A DNA stretch of 64,000 bases from Phaeobacter sp. A36a-5a (GCF_037911135.1 NZ_JBBLYU010000002.1:496001-560000), one strand, 5' to 3'. Counted from the first letter of the stretch, positions 35,788 to 45,979 are shown. Program-made: numbers and translations. The notes: generated from the sequence alone by a model not told the origin.

Positions 35788-36255
35788 ATGACTGCGATCA
35801 TCAGATTCACGATGAGAACCACGCTGGCGGCCCTCGTCGCCTGTGCCCTGCCGGTTTCCGCGGCCCTGGCCGGCGGCGAAACCCCGGCACCGGAGGGGGC
35901 GGAGGTCTACTTCGTGATGCCCAGGGATGGCGATACCGTCTCATCCCCGGTCACCGTGGTCTTTGGCCTGCGCGGCATGGGGGTGGCCCCGGCGGGCACC
36001 GAAAAGGAAAACACCGGTCACCATCACCTGCTGATCGACCGCCCGCCGCTGGGCGAGGGCGAGGATGGCGCGGATGAGCTGTCCTACGGTCTGCCATCGG
36101 ATGAAAACCACATCCATTTTGGCGGCGGCCAGACCGAAACCACGCTGGATCTGGCACCGGGCGAACATACGCTGCAACTGGTGATGGGCGATTACGGCCA
36201 TGTGCCGCATTCCACCCCGGTGGTATCGCAGGTGATCACCATCACGGTCGAATAG
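35788..36255 (+). CDS. DUF4399 exported protein
   Basis: A 155-residue precursor with a signal peptide (ending near VSAALAGGE) and a beta-rich DUF4399-type domain. It shows VYFVMPRDGDTVSSPVTVVFGLRGM, a His cluster (GHHHLLID) and HIHFGGGQTETTLDL. The His-rich motifs may bind a metal; no activity is known to me. GGGAGG precedes the ATG. A related domain without the His cluster is encoded at 37027. Confidence 0.85.
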   Translation: MTAIIRFTMRTTLAALVACALPVSAALAGGETPAPEGAEVYFVMPRDGDTVSSPVTVVFGLRGMGVAPAGTEKENTGHHHLLIDRPPLGEGEDGADELSYGLPSDENHIHFGGGQTETTLDLAPGEHTLQLVMGDYGHVPHSTPVVSQVITITVE

Positions 36256-36353
36256 GCGAGGTAACGGGCGGCGATACTTCGGCGCAGGGCGAAGCATCGC
36301 CGTCGGGCCGGCTGCTAGATCAGGGGCGTATTTCTCAACGAAGGACGCCCCAT

Positions 36354-36677
36354 ATGCTCACCTGTGTCATCCGCTACCATATCGACCCCACCAAACGTGA
36401 GGATTTCGCCACCTACGCCCGCAACTGGGGGCAGGCGATCCCCCGCTGCGGCGCCGATCTGATCGGCTATTATGCCCCGCATGAAGGCTCATCAACGCTG
36501 GCCTATGGCATCTATGATGTGGCAAACCTTGCCGCATACGAAGCCTACCGCGCGCGTCTCGCAGCCGACCCACTGGGCCGCGAAAACTACGCCTTCGCCC
36601 AGGAGCGCCGCTTCATCCTGCGCGAGGATCGCACCTGGCTGAAAAAAGTTTCCGACCCAGAAGGATCCACAGGATGA
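36354..36677 (+). CDS. NIPSNAP-family protein
   Basis: A 107-residue ferredoxin-like (dimeric alpha/beta barrel) protein. Landmarks are TCVIRYHIDPTKREDFATYARNW, GYYAPHEGS and RRFILREDRTWL, the last being usual for NIPSNAP-like small proteins. Its biochemical role is unknown. AAGGA precedes the ATG, and the stop overlaps the next start. Confidence 0.85.
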   Translation: MLTCVIRYHIDPTKREDFATYARNWGQAIPRCGADLIGYYAPHEGSSTLAYGIYDVANLAAYEAYRARLAADPLGRENYAFAQERRFILREDRTWLKKVSDPEGSTG

Positions 36678-37030
36678 TCGCAGTCATATTCGAGGTTGAA
36701 ATCAAGGATGGCGCCAAGGACCGCTATCTTGAGATCGCAGCCAGTCTGAAGCCGCTTCTGGAACAGATCGAAGGCTTCATCTCCGTCGAACGGTTCCAGA
36801 GCCTCACCACGCCGGGCAAACTCCTGTCGCTGTCCTTCTGGGAGAGCGAGGAAGCCGTGGCCAACTGGCGCCAGCTCAGCGCCCACCGCGCGGGGCAGAA
36901 AGAGGGCAGGGACCATGTGTTCAGGGATTACCGCCTGCGGGTGGCAGGCGTGCTGCGCGACTACGGCATGGAGCGGCGCGACGAAGCCCCCGCCGATGCC
37001 CGCGCGGCCCACGACCCTGTTGCCACGTGA
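36674..37030 (+). CDS. ABM-domain (antibiotic biosynthesis monooxygenase-like) protein
   Basis: A 118-residue single-domain protein of the ABM fold (AVIFEVEIKDGAKDRYLEIAASL, FISVERFQS, LLSLSFWESEEAVANW). Members are cofactor-free monooxygenases or heme-degrading enzymes, but most are uncharacterised. It shares the dimeric alpha/beta barrel fold with the NIPSNAP protein encoded just upstream and is translationally coupled to it. Confidence 0.85.
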   Translation: MIAVIFEVEIKDGAKDRYLEIAASLKPLLEQIEGFISVERFQSLTTPGKLLSLSFWESEEAVANWRQLSAHRAGQKEGRDHVFRDYRLRVAGVLRDYGMERRDEAPADARAAHDPVAT

Positions 37031-37425
37031 AACACGAGGGGCGCAGGCTACACCTCTGGGGCTGTGCCGTGATCGGTATGGTCCTCTTCACCTCTCTTGT
37101 TGGGGCGGAAGAGGCGCGAATACCCGGCGCGGCGATCCTGTCGCCCCGAGATGGCGATATCGTCGCGTCGCCCATCACAGTTGGTATCCGCGTACCCGCA
37201 AAGGGCGCATATCACCTCCATGTCGATGGCGACCCTGTCGGTTCCGATGGGTTGCCCATGGGCGACATCCGCCTGACATTGGATGTGCCAACAGGGGTCC
37301 ACGAACTCGACGTGCGCCAGATGGGCGCCGCCGTCAGCGGTCAGGCTATAACCGTGCTTGTTGACCGGATCACCTTGCCGGACGACAAGAACTGCCTCGC
37401 CTGTGGCGGTTTGCGCCGCCCTTGA
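37027..37425 (+). CDS. DUF4399-like exported protein with CxxC end
   Basis: A 132-residue precursor starting at a GTG that overlaps the previous stop. It has a signal peptide (LHLWGCAVIGMVLFTSLVGA), then ILSPRDGDIVASPITVGIRV, which closely parallels the MPRDGDTVSSPVTVVFGL stretch of the DUF4399 gene at 35788, and a C-terminal CLACGG. It looks like a shortened, diverged paralogue without the His cluster. The function is unknown. Confidence 0.7.
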   Translation: MKHEGRRLHLWGCAVIGMVLFTSLVGAEEARIPGAAILSPRDGDIVASPITVGIRVPAKGAYHLHVDGDPVGSDGLPMGDIRLTLDVPTGVHELDVRQMGAAVSGQAITVLVDRITLPDDKNCLACGGLRRP

Positions 37426-37433
37426 TCGTTACG

Positions 37434-37460
37434 TCAAAGACCCCGGTTGCGAACCGGGGC
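37434..37460 (-). terminator. Terminator of the PfpI-family gene
   Basis: CCCCGGTT, loop, AACCGGGG (8-base perfect stem), followed on the minus strand by TCTTTGACG. It is 36 bases past the minus-strand stop and may also stop plus-strand transcripts. Confidence 0.65.
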
Positions 37461-37495
37461 CGTTGTGGAAATAGACACATTGACCGGTCGCAGCT

Positions 37496-38047
37496 TCAGC
37501 GCGGGTGGCGGCCTTCTTCGATCTCTTCCACGATCTTGCCGACAAATGCCTTCAGATCATCGGGGTTGCGGCTGGTCACGATCCCGTTGTCCGCGACGAC
37601 CTCCGCGTCCTGCCAATCAGCCCCCGCGTTGATCATGTCGGTCTTGATCGACTGAAACGATGTCATGGTGCGGCCCTTGACCAGACCGGCCTCGATCAGC
37701 AGCCAGGGCGCATGGCAGATTGCGGCGACAACCTTGCCCTGATCGTAGAAACCGTTGATCAGCTCGATCACATCGTCATTGATGCGCAGCAGATCCGGGT
37801 TGATCTGGCCGCCGGGCAGGACCAGCGCGTCGTACTCCTCGACACGGATCGCCTCCAGCGCCAGATCCGCCTTGGCCTCACGGCCCCAGTCATCGCCTTC
37901 CCAGCCCTTGATCGCCTTGCCATCGAGGCTGGCGACAGAGACCTCAGCGCCCTTGACCCGCAGCTGATCGCGCGGGAATTCCAGTTCGGACTGCTCGAAC
38001 CCATGGGTGGCAATCATCAGGATCTTGGCGTCGGTGATACGGGGCAT
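37496..38047 (-). CDS. DJ-1/PfpI-family protein
   Basis: A 183-residue class I glutamine-amidotransferase-like protein. The nucleophile cysteine is in VVAAICHAPWLLIEAGL, and the conserved glutamate in GFEQSELEFP. Members include the PfpI/YhbO proteins, reported as glyoxalase- or deglycase-like stress proteins; the exact activity is debated. GGAGAG precedes the ATG. It is a single gene downstream of fadH but separated by a hairpin. Confidence 0.9.
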   Translation of the reverse strand: MPRITDAKILMIATHGFEQSELEFPRDQLRVKGAEVSVASLDGKAIKGWEGDDWGREAKADLALEAIRVEEYDALVLPGGQINPDLLRINDDVIELINGFYDQGKVVAAICHAPWLLIEAGLVKGRTMTSFQSIKTDMINAGADWQDAEVVADNGIVTSRNPDDLKAFVGKIVEEIEEGRHPR

Positions 38048-38142
38048 GAAACTCTCCTGTCTGTCGTGGCGGTAATCGCGCCACCGGGGCGGCGCCGTTC
38101 ACAGACAAAACGCCACTGGGCGCCGGAGGTTCCACAACCGCA

Positions 38143-38175
38143 AACGACCCCCGCCACCACAGGCGGCGAGGGTCG
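38143..38175 (-). terminator. Probable terminator of fadH
   Basis: On the minus strand, GCGACCCTCGCCGCC, short loop, GGTGGCGGGGGTCG with small mismatches, followed by TTTGCGG. The T run is weak. Confidence 0.5.
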
Positions 38176-38207
38176 CAAGATTTACACAGCGGCGAGACGG
38201 TGCCGGA

Positions 38208-40328
<2,121 letters not shown>

Positions 40329-40393
40329 TCAACCTCTTGCACGACGCTGGGGCACAGGTGCACAAGGGGTGCATCCAACCAAGGAGAGACTGG

Positions 40394-40876
40394 ATGACCC
40401 CCGAAGATATCGCAACCCTGCCGTACCGGCCCAATGTCGGCGTGATGCTGGTCAATGCAGCGGGTGAGGTCTGGGTCGGCCAGCGCATGGACCGGCACAA
40501 GGACGCCTGGCAGATGCCCCAGGGTGGTATCGACGCAGACGAAGATCCCAGGCTGGCGGCGCTGCGCGAACTGGAGGAAGAAACCGGCGTCACCGCCGAT
40601 CTGGTCGAGATCATCGCCGAAAGCAACGGCTGGCTGCCCTATGATCTGCCCGCCGAGGTGGTGCCGCATTTCTGGGGCGGCAAGTATCGCGGGCAGGAAC
40701 AGAAATGGTATCTGATGCGCTTTCTCGGGCGCGACGATCAGATCAATATCGCCACCGACCACCCGGAATTCTCCGCCTGGTGCTGGCAGCCGGTCGATCA
40801 GCTGGTCGGCAAGATCGTGCCATTCAAACGGGAGGTTTATGAACGGGTTATTCAGGAGTTTCAGGACCATCTATGA
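40394..40876 (+). CDS. rppH: RNA pyrophosphohydrolase
   Basis: Removes pyrophosphate from the 5' end of mRNA, starting decay. The 160-residue Nudix protein has a complete Nudix box ([23 protein letters not shown]) and the RppH/IalA hallmarks [21 protein letters not shown] and [18 protein letters not shown] precedes ATG 40394; upstream in-frame starts are rejected. Its stop overlaps the next gene by ATGA. Confidence 0.95.
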   Translation: MTPEDIATLPYRPNVGVMLVNAAGEVWVGQRMDRHKDAWQMPQGGIDADEDPRLAALRELEEETGVTADLVEIIAESNGWLPYDLPAEVVPHFWGGKYRGQEQKWYLMRFLGRDDQINIATDHPEFSAWCWQPVDQLVGKIVPFKREVYERVIQEFQDHL

Positions 40877-41418
40877 TGGTTCGGACTGTCCCCCGTCTGA
40901 CAAAGGATGTCCTGATGTCGCCGCTTTGCACGCTTTTTCTGCCCGTTGCCCTCCTGTCTGCGCTGGCCGGTCCCGCATCCGCTCTCAGCTGCCTGCCGTG
41001 GGGACCGTCGGACGCCTATCTGGAGGCGGTGAAATCCGACAAAAACTACGTCGTGGTCGAGGGTAAGCTCAGCTTTGATGAAACCGCCCTGCCGAAACCG
41101 CCGCAGGACAATCCCAATGATGCGCCGCCGCGCAGCCTGATCCCCGCGCGGATCAACGGTAAGGTGATGACCCCGGACGGCTTTTCAAAAGACGTCGATC
41201 TGGACATCACGCTGGAACTCCTCTGCTTTGGGCCGTGGTGTGCTGGCGCTGCGGATGGCGTGGACTATCTGGCCTTTCTGGAGCAGCGCGCAGGCGATTA
41301 CGTGCTGCGCATGGATCCCTGTGGCGGCTTTGGCTTCGGGGGCACCGATGGTGCCGCCCGAGAGGAGGTGCTGGCCTGCCACGCGGGCACATCCTGCACC
41401 CCTTGGTCTGAACGCTAA
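40873..41418 (+). CDS. Hypothetical exported Cys-rich protein
   Basis: A 181-residue precursor (or 167 from the internal ATG at 40915, which leaves a tidier signal, [25 protein letters not shown]). The mature domain is beta-rich with seven Cys ([39 protein letters not shown]), suggesting disulfides in the periplasm. I recognise no family. It is translationally coupled to rppH, an odd partner for an exported protein. Confidence 0.75.
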   Translation: MMVRTVPRLTKDVLMSPLCTLFLPVALLSALAGPASALSCLPWGPSDAYLEAVKSDKNYVVVEGKLSFDETALPKPPQDNPNDAPPRSLIPARINGKVMTPDGFSKDVDLDITLELLCFGPWCAGAADGVDYLAFLEQRAGDYVLRMDPCGGFGFGGTDGAAREEVLACHAGTSCTPWSER

Positions 41419-41438
41419 CCCGGTCCCGGTTTGGGAGA

Positions 41439-42308
41439 CTAGATGCTAGCCACCCGCCGCCTGCGCCAGCGCAATCCGCTTTGCCCCAGCCACAGGCTGA
41501 ACAGCGCAAGGCCCGCGCCAATCGCCTGTTTCGCCGTCAGCACCTCGCCGAGGAACACCCAGCCGAGCACCACCGCTGATAGCGGGCTGAGCACCCCGAG
41601 AAGCGACACCACCGATGGCTCCAGCCGGGCGATGCCGCGAAACCACAACACATAGGTCGCAGCGCCGCCGATCAGGCTCATGTACGCCAACCCCAACAGG
41701 TTCTCGGCACTCAGCTGCGGCAGCGATGGCAGCGACCACAGGGTGACCGGGATCAGCAGCAGCCCGCCCGCCGTCAACTGCCAGGCGGTGAAGGTCAGCA
41801 GGGACACAGGCGGCTGCCACTTGCGGCTCAGCACCACGCCGGCTGCCATCGCAATGGCCCCGGCGAGCCCCGCCAGAACACCGATCCCGTCCAGCTGCGC
41901 ACTCGGCGTCAGCACCAGCAGCGCCACGCCCAGAATGCTCAGGGCCGCCGCCAGCACTGCCGCCGTGCGCACCGGCGTCTTCAGCATCAGCGCCGACAGG
42001 AACACCACCACCAGCGGCTGCACCGCGCCAAGGGTCGCAGCAACCCCGCCGGGCAGGCGGTATGCGGCCACAAACAGCAGGCTCCAGAAGATCGAGAAGT
42101 TCAGCGCCCCCAGCACCAACAACCGCGGCACCCAGCTCAGCGGCGGCAGTTGCCGCACCATCAGCATCAGCAACAGCCCCGCAGGCAGCGCGCGCAGCAG
42201 TGCCACCAGCAGCGGCGACTGCCCCGGCAGCAGGGTGGTGGTGACAATATAACTGCTGCCCCAGATCACGGGGGCCAGCGCGGTAAGGATCAGATCGCGG
42301 CTTTGCAT
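41439..42308 (-). CDS. EamA/DMT-family exporter under MarR control
   Basis: A 289-residue, ten-helix DMT transporter (LILTALAPVIWGSSYIVTTTLLPG at the start; LLGVLSPLSAVVLGWVFLGEVLTAKQAIGAGLALFSLWLGQ at the end), similar in layout to YedA/RhaT-type drug or metabolite exporters. The start MQSRDLILTAL is preferred to ATG 42338, because the latter lies within the operator region. It is divergent from a MarR regulator with two operator copies between them, so it is probably induced by a ligand of that regulator. Confidence 0.88.
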   Translation of the reverse strand: MQSRDLILTALAPVIWGSSYIVTTTLLPGQSPLLVALLRALPAGLLLMLMVRQLPPLSWVPRLLVLGALNFSIFWSLLFVAAYRLPGGVAATLGAVQPLVVVFLSALMLKTPVRTAAVLAAALSILGVALLVLTPSAQLDGIGVLAGLAGAIAMAAGVVLSRKWQPPVSLLTFTAWQLTAGGLLLIPVTLWSLPSLPQLSAENLLGLAYMSLIGGAATYVLWFRGIARLEPSVVSLLGVLSPLSAVVLGWVFLGEVLTAKQAIGAGLALFSLWLGQSGLRWRRRRVASI

Positions 42309-42326
42309 GGCAGAGTTTCCTTTATT

Positions 42327-42343
42327 TCTCGACATCAAGATAT
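42327..42343. promoter_or_regulatory. MarR operator copy 1
   Basis: TCTCGACATCAAGATAT differs at two positions from the second copy 26 bases downstream. It lies between the divergent exporter and marR genes. Confidence 0.6.
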
Positions 42344-42352
42344 ATCGGTTTT

Positions 42353-42369
42353 TCTTGACGTCAAGATAT
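42353..42369. promoter_or_regulatory. MarR operator copy 2
   Basis: TCTTGACGTCAAGATAT contains a perfect 14-base palindrome, TCTTGACGTCAAGA. It sits 22 bases before the marR start, which suits autorepression. Confidence 0.7.
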
Positions 42370-42390
42370 CAGGCGATAAAACCTTCCCAC

Positions 42391-42879
42391 ATGGACCATG
42401 TGGATTTTGTGACCCAGCAATGGGAGCGAGAGCGCCCCGACCTTGATGTATCGGCGATGGCCGTCATCGGGCGGGTCGGACGATTGGCGCAAGCCTATCA
42501 GAAGGAAATGCAGAAAACCTGGGCGCGCTATGATCTGAACGCGGCTAAGTTCGACGTGCTGGCCACCCTGCGCCGCGCCGGTGCGCCCTATCGGCTGTCA
42601 CCGGGCGATCTGTTGCAGGCCACCATGGTCGCCTCCGGCACCATGACCAACCGCATCGACCGGCTGGTGGACGCCGGTCTGGTGGCGCGCAGCGTCAACC
42701 CCGAGGACAGCCGCGGCTTCCTGATTGAGCTGACGCCAGAGGGGCTGAAGCTGATCAACGAGGTGGTCGAGGCCCATGTCGCCACTCAGGCCCGCCTGCT
42801 CGGCGATCTGTCGGATACCGAACAGCGCAGCCTGACACAGCTTCTGTCCAAGGCGCTGAACGCGGCAGAAACCGCCTGA
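42391..42879 (+). CDS. MarR-family transcriptional regulator
   Basis: A 162-residue winged-helix regulator. The recognition region is LSPGDLLQATMVASGTMTNRIDRLVDAGLVARSVNPEDSRGFLIELT, with the conserved DSR wing. It probably represses itself and the divergent DMT exporter through the two palindromes at 42327-42369. The ligand is unknown. ATG 42391 is chosen because the upstream in-frame ATG lies inside the divergent gene. Confidence 0.93.
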   Translation: MDHVDFVTQQWERERPDLDVSAMAVIGRVGRLAQAYQKEMQKTWARYDLNAAKFDVLATLRRAGAPYRLSPGDLLQATMVASGTMTNRIDRLVDAGLVARSVNPEDSRGFLIELTPEGLKLINEVVEAHVATQARLLGDLSDTEQRSLTQLLSKALNAAETA

Positions 42880-42911
42880 AGCCCCCCGCGACCGTCAGGG
42901 TCGATCACCGA

Positions 42912-42946
42912 TGAAAAAAGCCGCCCCCGATTGCTCGGGGACGGCT
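42912..42946 (-). terminator. Terminator of nth-adenosine kinase operon
   Basis: On the minus strand, AGCCGTCCCCGA, loop GCAA, TCGGGGGCGGCT, then TTTTT. It is 32 bases past the kinase stop. Confidence 0.9.
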
Positions 42947-42977
42947 GTGCAATAGTGGCTGCGGGCACGGCCCCGGC

Positions 42978-43967
42978 TCAGATCAGCCCTTCGCGGCGCA
43001 GCACCTGATTCATCACCGCCTTGGGGCGGGGGCCGATATGGCTGATCACCTCGGCGGCGCAGACATTGCCGATCCTGGCGCAGGTCTCGATGTCCAGCCC
43101 CTTGGCCATGCCGAACAGGAACCCGGCCGCAAATTGATCGCCGGCCCCGGTGGCATCCACCGGCACCACCCGCTCAACCGGCACTGTCACGCGGGTGTCG
43201 CCCTCAACCACGGTGACGCCATCGCCGGAGCGGGTGCAGACCACCAGCGGGCAGATGGCGGCTGTCTTGGCCAGCGCCTCTTCCAGATCGTCGGTTTCAA
43301 ACAGCGATTTGATCTCGGCCTCATTGCCGATCACGAAATCGAGGTCGTGTTCGATCAGCGACAGGAAGTCGGCCCGGTGGCGTTCCACACAGAAGGGATC
43401 GGAAATCGCGATGCCGCATTTGCCGCCGCAGTTGCGGCAGTCCCGCGCCGCTTCCATAAAGGCGCTCTTGCCCTTGTCTTTGTCGAACAGATAGCCCTCA
43501 AGGAACATCAGCTGCGCCTTGCCGGCCACCGTGTCCGGCACATCCGACGAGGACAGCTCGGAGGAGATGCCCAGATAGGTGTTCATCGACCGCTCGCCAT
43601 CGCCGGAGACAAAGATCATCGACCGCGAGGTCGGCAGCTCGCCGCCCGCAACCGGCGGGTTCACAAAATCCACGCCGTCATCCGCCATCGCCTTGGCGTA
43701 GAACCGTCCCAGCGCATCGTCATGCACCCGCCCGATAAAGGCCGCATCCAGCCCCAGTGCACCCGCGCCCGCAATGGTATTCGCCACCGAACCGCCGGGC
43801 GTCTGCACCCGTTCCTGCATCGCCGCATAGAGCACCTCGCCGCGATCACGTTCGATCAGCTGCATAATGCCTTTCTCGATGCCCATATGCTCCAGAAAGC
43901 TGTCGTCACATTGGCTGATCACGTCCACAACGGCATTGCCGATCCCGACGAGCTGGTAGGTTTTCAT
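42978..43967 (-). CDS. Adenosine kinase-like PfkB sugar/nucleoside kinase
   Basis: A 329-residue ribokinase-family enzyme. The N-terminal VGIGNAVVDVISQCDDSFL and PGGSVANT motifs and the C-terminal anion-hole motif VDATGAGDQFAAGFLFG are intact. It resembles the alphaproteobacterial adenosine kinase-type proteins more than fructokinases, but the substrate is not proven. Unusual is a Cys-rich stretch, CRNCGGKCG, near residue 180. Its ATG overlaps the nth stop, so it is cotranscribed with a DNA repair gene. Confidence 0.88.
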   Translation of the reverse strand: MKTYQLVGIGNAVVDVISQCDDSFLEHMGIEKGIMQLIERDRGEVLYAAMQERVQTPGGSVANTIAGAGALGLDAAFIGRVHDDALGRFYAKAMADDGVDFVNPPVAGGELPTSRSMIFVSGDGERSMNTYLGISSELSSSDVPDTVAGKAQLMFLEGYLFDKDKGKSAFMEAARDCRNCGGKCGIAISDPFCVERHRADFLSLIEHDLDFVIGNEAEIKSLFETDDLEEALAKTAAICPLVVCTRSGDGVTVVEGDTRVTVPVERVVPVDATGAGDQFAAGFLFGMAKGLDIETCARIGNVCAAEVISHIGPRPKAVMNQVLRREGLI

Positions 43968-44608
43968 AGAGTCTTGTCCTCAAACTGGCAGAGATCGCGG
44001 ATGATGCAGGTGGGGCACATCGGCTTGCGAGCCTTGCAATGGTATCGTCCGTGCAGGATCAGCCAATGATGGGCATGAAGCTGGAAATCCGCCGGAATAT
44101 TGTCTTCGATGGCACGTTCGACCGCATCGACATCCTTGCCCGGCGCAATGCCCGCCCGGTTGCCAACGCGAAAGATATGGGTGTCCACCGCCTGTGCGGG
44201 CTGGCGCCACCACATGTTCAGCACCACATTTGCGGTCTTGCGCCCGACACCGGGCAGGGATTGCAGCGCCGCGCGGGAATTGGGCACGATGCCGTCATAC
44301 TCCTCGACCAGAATCCGCGACATCTTGATCACGTTCTTGGCCTTCTGGCGATATAATCCGATGGTCTTGATATGCTCGATCAGACCTTCTTCGCCCAGAT
44401 CCAGCATCTTCTGCGGGGTGTCGGCAATCTTGAACAGCTCGCGTGTTGCCCGGTTCACGCCCGCATCGGTGGCCTGCGCCGACAGCGCCACCGCCACCAC
44501 AAGCGTATAGACGTTGACGTGATCCAGTTCGCCCTTCGGCTCTGGATCCGCTGTCTGAAACCGCGTGAAGATCTCACGCAGCGTGTGATAATCGAGTTGC
44601 TTTGCCAT
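43964..44608 (-). CDS. nth: Endonuclease III
   Basis: A base-excision repair glycosylase/AP lyase for oxidised pyrimidines (214 residues). The helix-hairpin-helix LPGVGRKTANVVL carries the catalytic Lys, the Asp is in VDTHIFRVGNR, and the 4Fe-4S cluster motif C-x6-C-x2-C-x5-C is complete (CKARKPMCPTC). The start MAKQLDYHTLRE is the natural one; the frame stays open upstream into unrelated sequence. It is divergent from an ada-like repair gene. Confidence 0.96.
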   Translation of the reverse strand: MAKQLDYHTLREIFTRFQTADPEPKGELDHVNVYTLVVAVALSAQATDAGVNRATRELFKIADTPQKMLDLGEEGLIEHIKTIGLYRQKAKNVIKMSRILVEEYDGIVPNSRAALQSLPGVGRKTANVVLNMWWRQPAQAVDTHIFRVGNRAGIAPGKDVDAVERAIEDNIPADFQLHAHHWLILHGRYHCKARKPMCPTCIIRDLCQFEDKTL

Positions 44609-44785
44609 CGCGGCCCTTAATGCCGCGCAGGAACAGTCGGCGCAAACAGAAAAGCGGGTCAGGGTGAGCGAAGCGTTACACTGCGGCTTGCCGGTCTCGC
44701 GCAGGCCCTTCGCGCAAGATCCGGGTCGCACTGCCCGGCCAGCGCCATATACTGGAGCACAGGACCACAGGCGGGAGTGCGACCC

Positions 44786-45643
44786 ATGACATTGCAGACG
44801 CGCGAGGAGAGCTATCATTACGGCGTCATGCGCCGGGCGATTGCGCTGATTGACGATGGCGGCGAGGATCTGACGCTGGCCGAACTCTCTGCCGCGATGG
44901 GGATGAGCCCCTCGCATTTCCAGCGGCTGTTTTCGGCCTGGGTCGGCGTCTCCCCCAAACGCTACCAGCAATATCTGCGGCTGGGCCATGCCAAGAGCCT
45001 GCTGGAGGATCGCTTCACCACGCTGGAGGCCGCCCATGCCGTGGGTCTTTCGGGCAGTGGCCGGCTGCACGATCTGTTCCTGCGCTGGGAGGCGATGAGC
45101 CCCGGAGAATACGCCCGCAAGGGGGCCGGTCTGACAATCCACTGGGGCTGGTTTGACAGCCCTTTCGGTCTGGCGCTGGTGATGGGCACGCAGAAAGGCA
45201 TCTGCGGGCTGGCCTTCGCGGCGGAAACCGGGCCGGAGGCGGCGATGGCGGATATGCGGTCACGCTGGCCTCATGCCGCGTTTGCCGAAACCCCGGAGCT
45301 GTTGCGGCCGCAGGCGGAGGCGATCTTTGCACAGCGCGGCGAGGCGGCCCTGCATATGATCGGCGCCCCCTTGCAGATCAAGGTCTGGGAGGCGCTGCTG
45401 CGCATCCCGTCCGGGCAGGTCACCACCTATTCCGAGATCGCCCAATCCATCGGCGCGCCGCGGGCGGTGCGCGCCGTCGGTACGGCGGTGGGGCGCAACC
45501 CGGTCAGCTGGCTGATCCCCTGCCACCGCGCCCTGCGCAAATCCGGCGCTCTTGGCGGCTACCACTGGGGGCTGCCGGTCAAACGCGCGATGCTGGCCTA
45601 TGAGGCGGCGCGAGAGGAGGGGCAGCAGGACGGCGCGGCCTGA
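44786..45643 (+). CDS. Ada-like protein: AraC HTH plus O6-methylguanine-DNA methyltransferase
   Basis: A 285-residue fusion. The N-terminal 100 residues are an AraC-type double helix-turn-helix (LTLAELSAAMGMSPSHFQRLFSAWVGVSPKRYQQYLRL). The C-terminal half is a suicide alkyltransferase with the acceptor motif IPCHRAL and the arginine finger region GAPRAVRAVG. The N-terminal zinc-Cys methylphosphotriester sensor of E. coli Ada is missing, so activation by alkyl damage must work differently or not at all. ATG 44786 has GGGAG upstream. It is divergent from nth. Confidence 0.92.
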   Translation: MTLQTREESYHYGVMRRAIALIDDGGEDLTLAELSAAMGMSPSHFQRLFSAWVGVSPKRYQQYLRLGHAKSLLEDRFTTLEAAHAVGLSGSGRLHDLFLRWEAMSPGEYARKGAGLTIHWGWFDSPFGLALVMGTQKGICGLAFAAETGPEAAMADMRSRWPHAAFAETPELLRPQAEAIFAQRGEAALHMIGAPLQIKVWEALLRIPSGQVTTYSEIAQSIGAPRAVRAVGTAVGRNPVSWLIPCHRALRKSGALGGYHWGLPVKRAMLAYEAAREEGQQDGAA

Positions 45644-45876
45644 TCCGCGCGCACCCTGTCTTGACCCGCGCGCCGCGCAAACAGCCGCCGCAGCAGGGCG
45701 GGGCGCTTGCCACCCGGCGTGATCTCGGCCCGCGCTGCGGCCATTGCGGCGGCCTTTGCCGCGCCCCGGATCTGAGCGGCCTCCCGCTCCACTTCGTAGG
45801 ATTTGGAAAACTGGCGCTGCGCCTCCCATTTGTCTTTGCCCAGCGTGATCAGAACAATCCAGTCATAGGTCAGCAT
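45598..45876 (-). CDS. Small protein of unknown function, divergent from YafY-type regulator
   Basis: A 92-residue protein. It starts MLTYDWIVLITLGKDKWEAQ, then has an Ala/Arg/Glu-rich helix (QIRGAAKAAAMAAARAE) and a basic, Cys-containing end. An excellent AAGGAG ribosome-binding site precedes the ATG, which argues that it is real. The last 46 bases overlap the 3' end of the convergent ada-like gene. It is transcribed away from a WYL regulator gene with operator-like repeats between, so it is a likely regulated target. No family recognised. Confidence 0.65.
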   Translation of the reverse strand: MLTYDWIVLITLGKDKWEAQRQFSKSYEVEREAAQIRGAAKAAAMAAARAEITPGGKRPALLRRLFARRAGQDRVRADQAAPSCCPSSRAAS

Positions 45877-45917
45877 GGTGTTTCTCCTTCTGTCTGAAGT
45901 CAGAACACCACAACGCT

Positions 45918-45968
45918 GCTGACACGCTTTGTCAGCGGCCTGTGCTAAGATGTCAGCAGCCTGTCAGC
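45918..45968. promoter_or_regulatory. Operator array of the YafY-type regulator
   Basis: GCTGACA-CGCTT-TGTCAGC (45918-45936) is a perfect inverted repeat. Two further TGTCAGC half-sites follow at 45951 and 45962. The half-sites are spaced 21 and 11 bases, near whole helical turns, so they face the same side of the DNA. The array fills the divergent gap before the regulator gene. Confidence 0.65.
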
Positions 45969-45979
45969 GGAGAGAGATC

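Noticed and set aside
36271-36300. Hairpin GCGATaCTTCG/CGAAGcATCGC after the DUF4399 gene as a terminator
   Set aside because: It has no T run on either strand and mismatches in the stem; it could be a structured spacer but I could not support a terminator call.
44609-45142. Long N-terminal extension of nth
   Set aside because: The frame is open but antisense to the ada-like gene; the natural start is MAKQLDYHTL at 44608.
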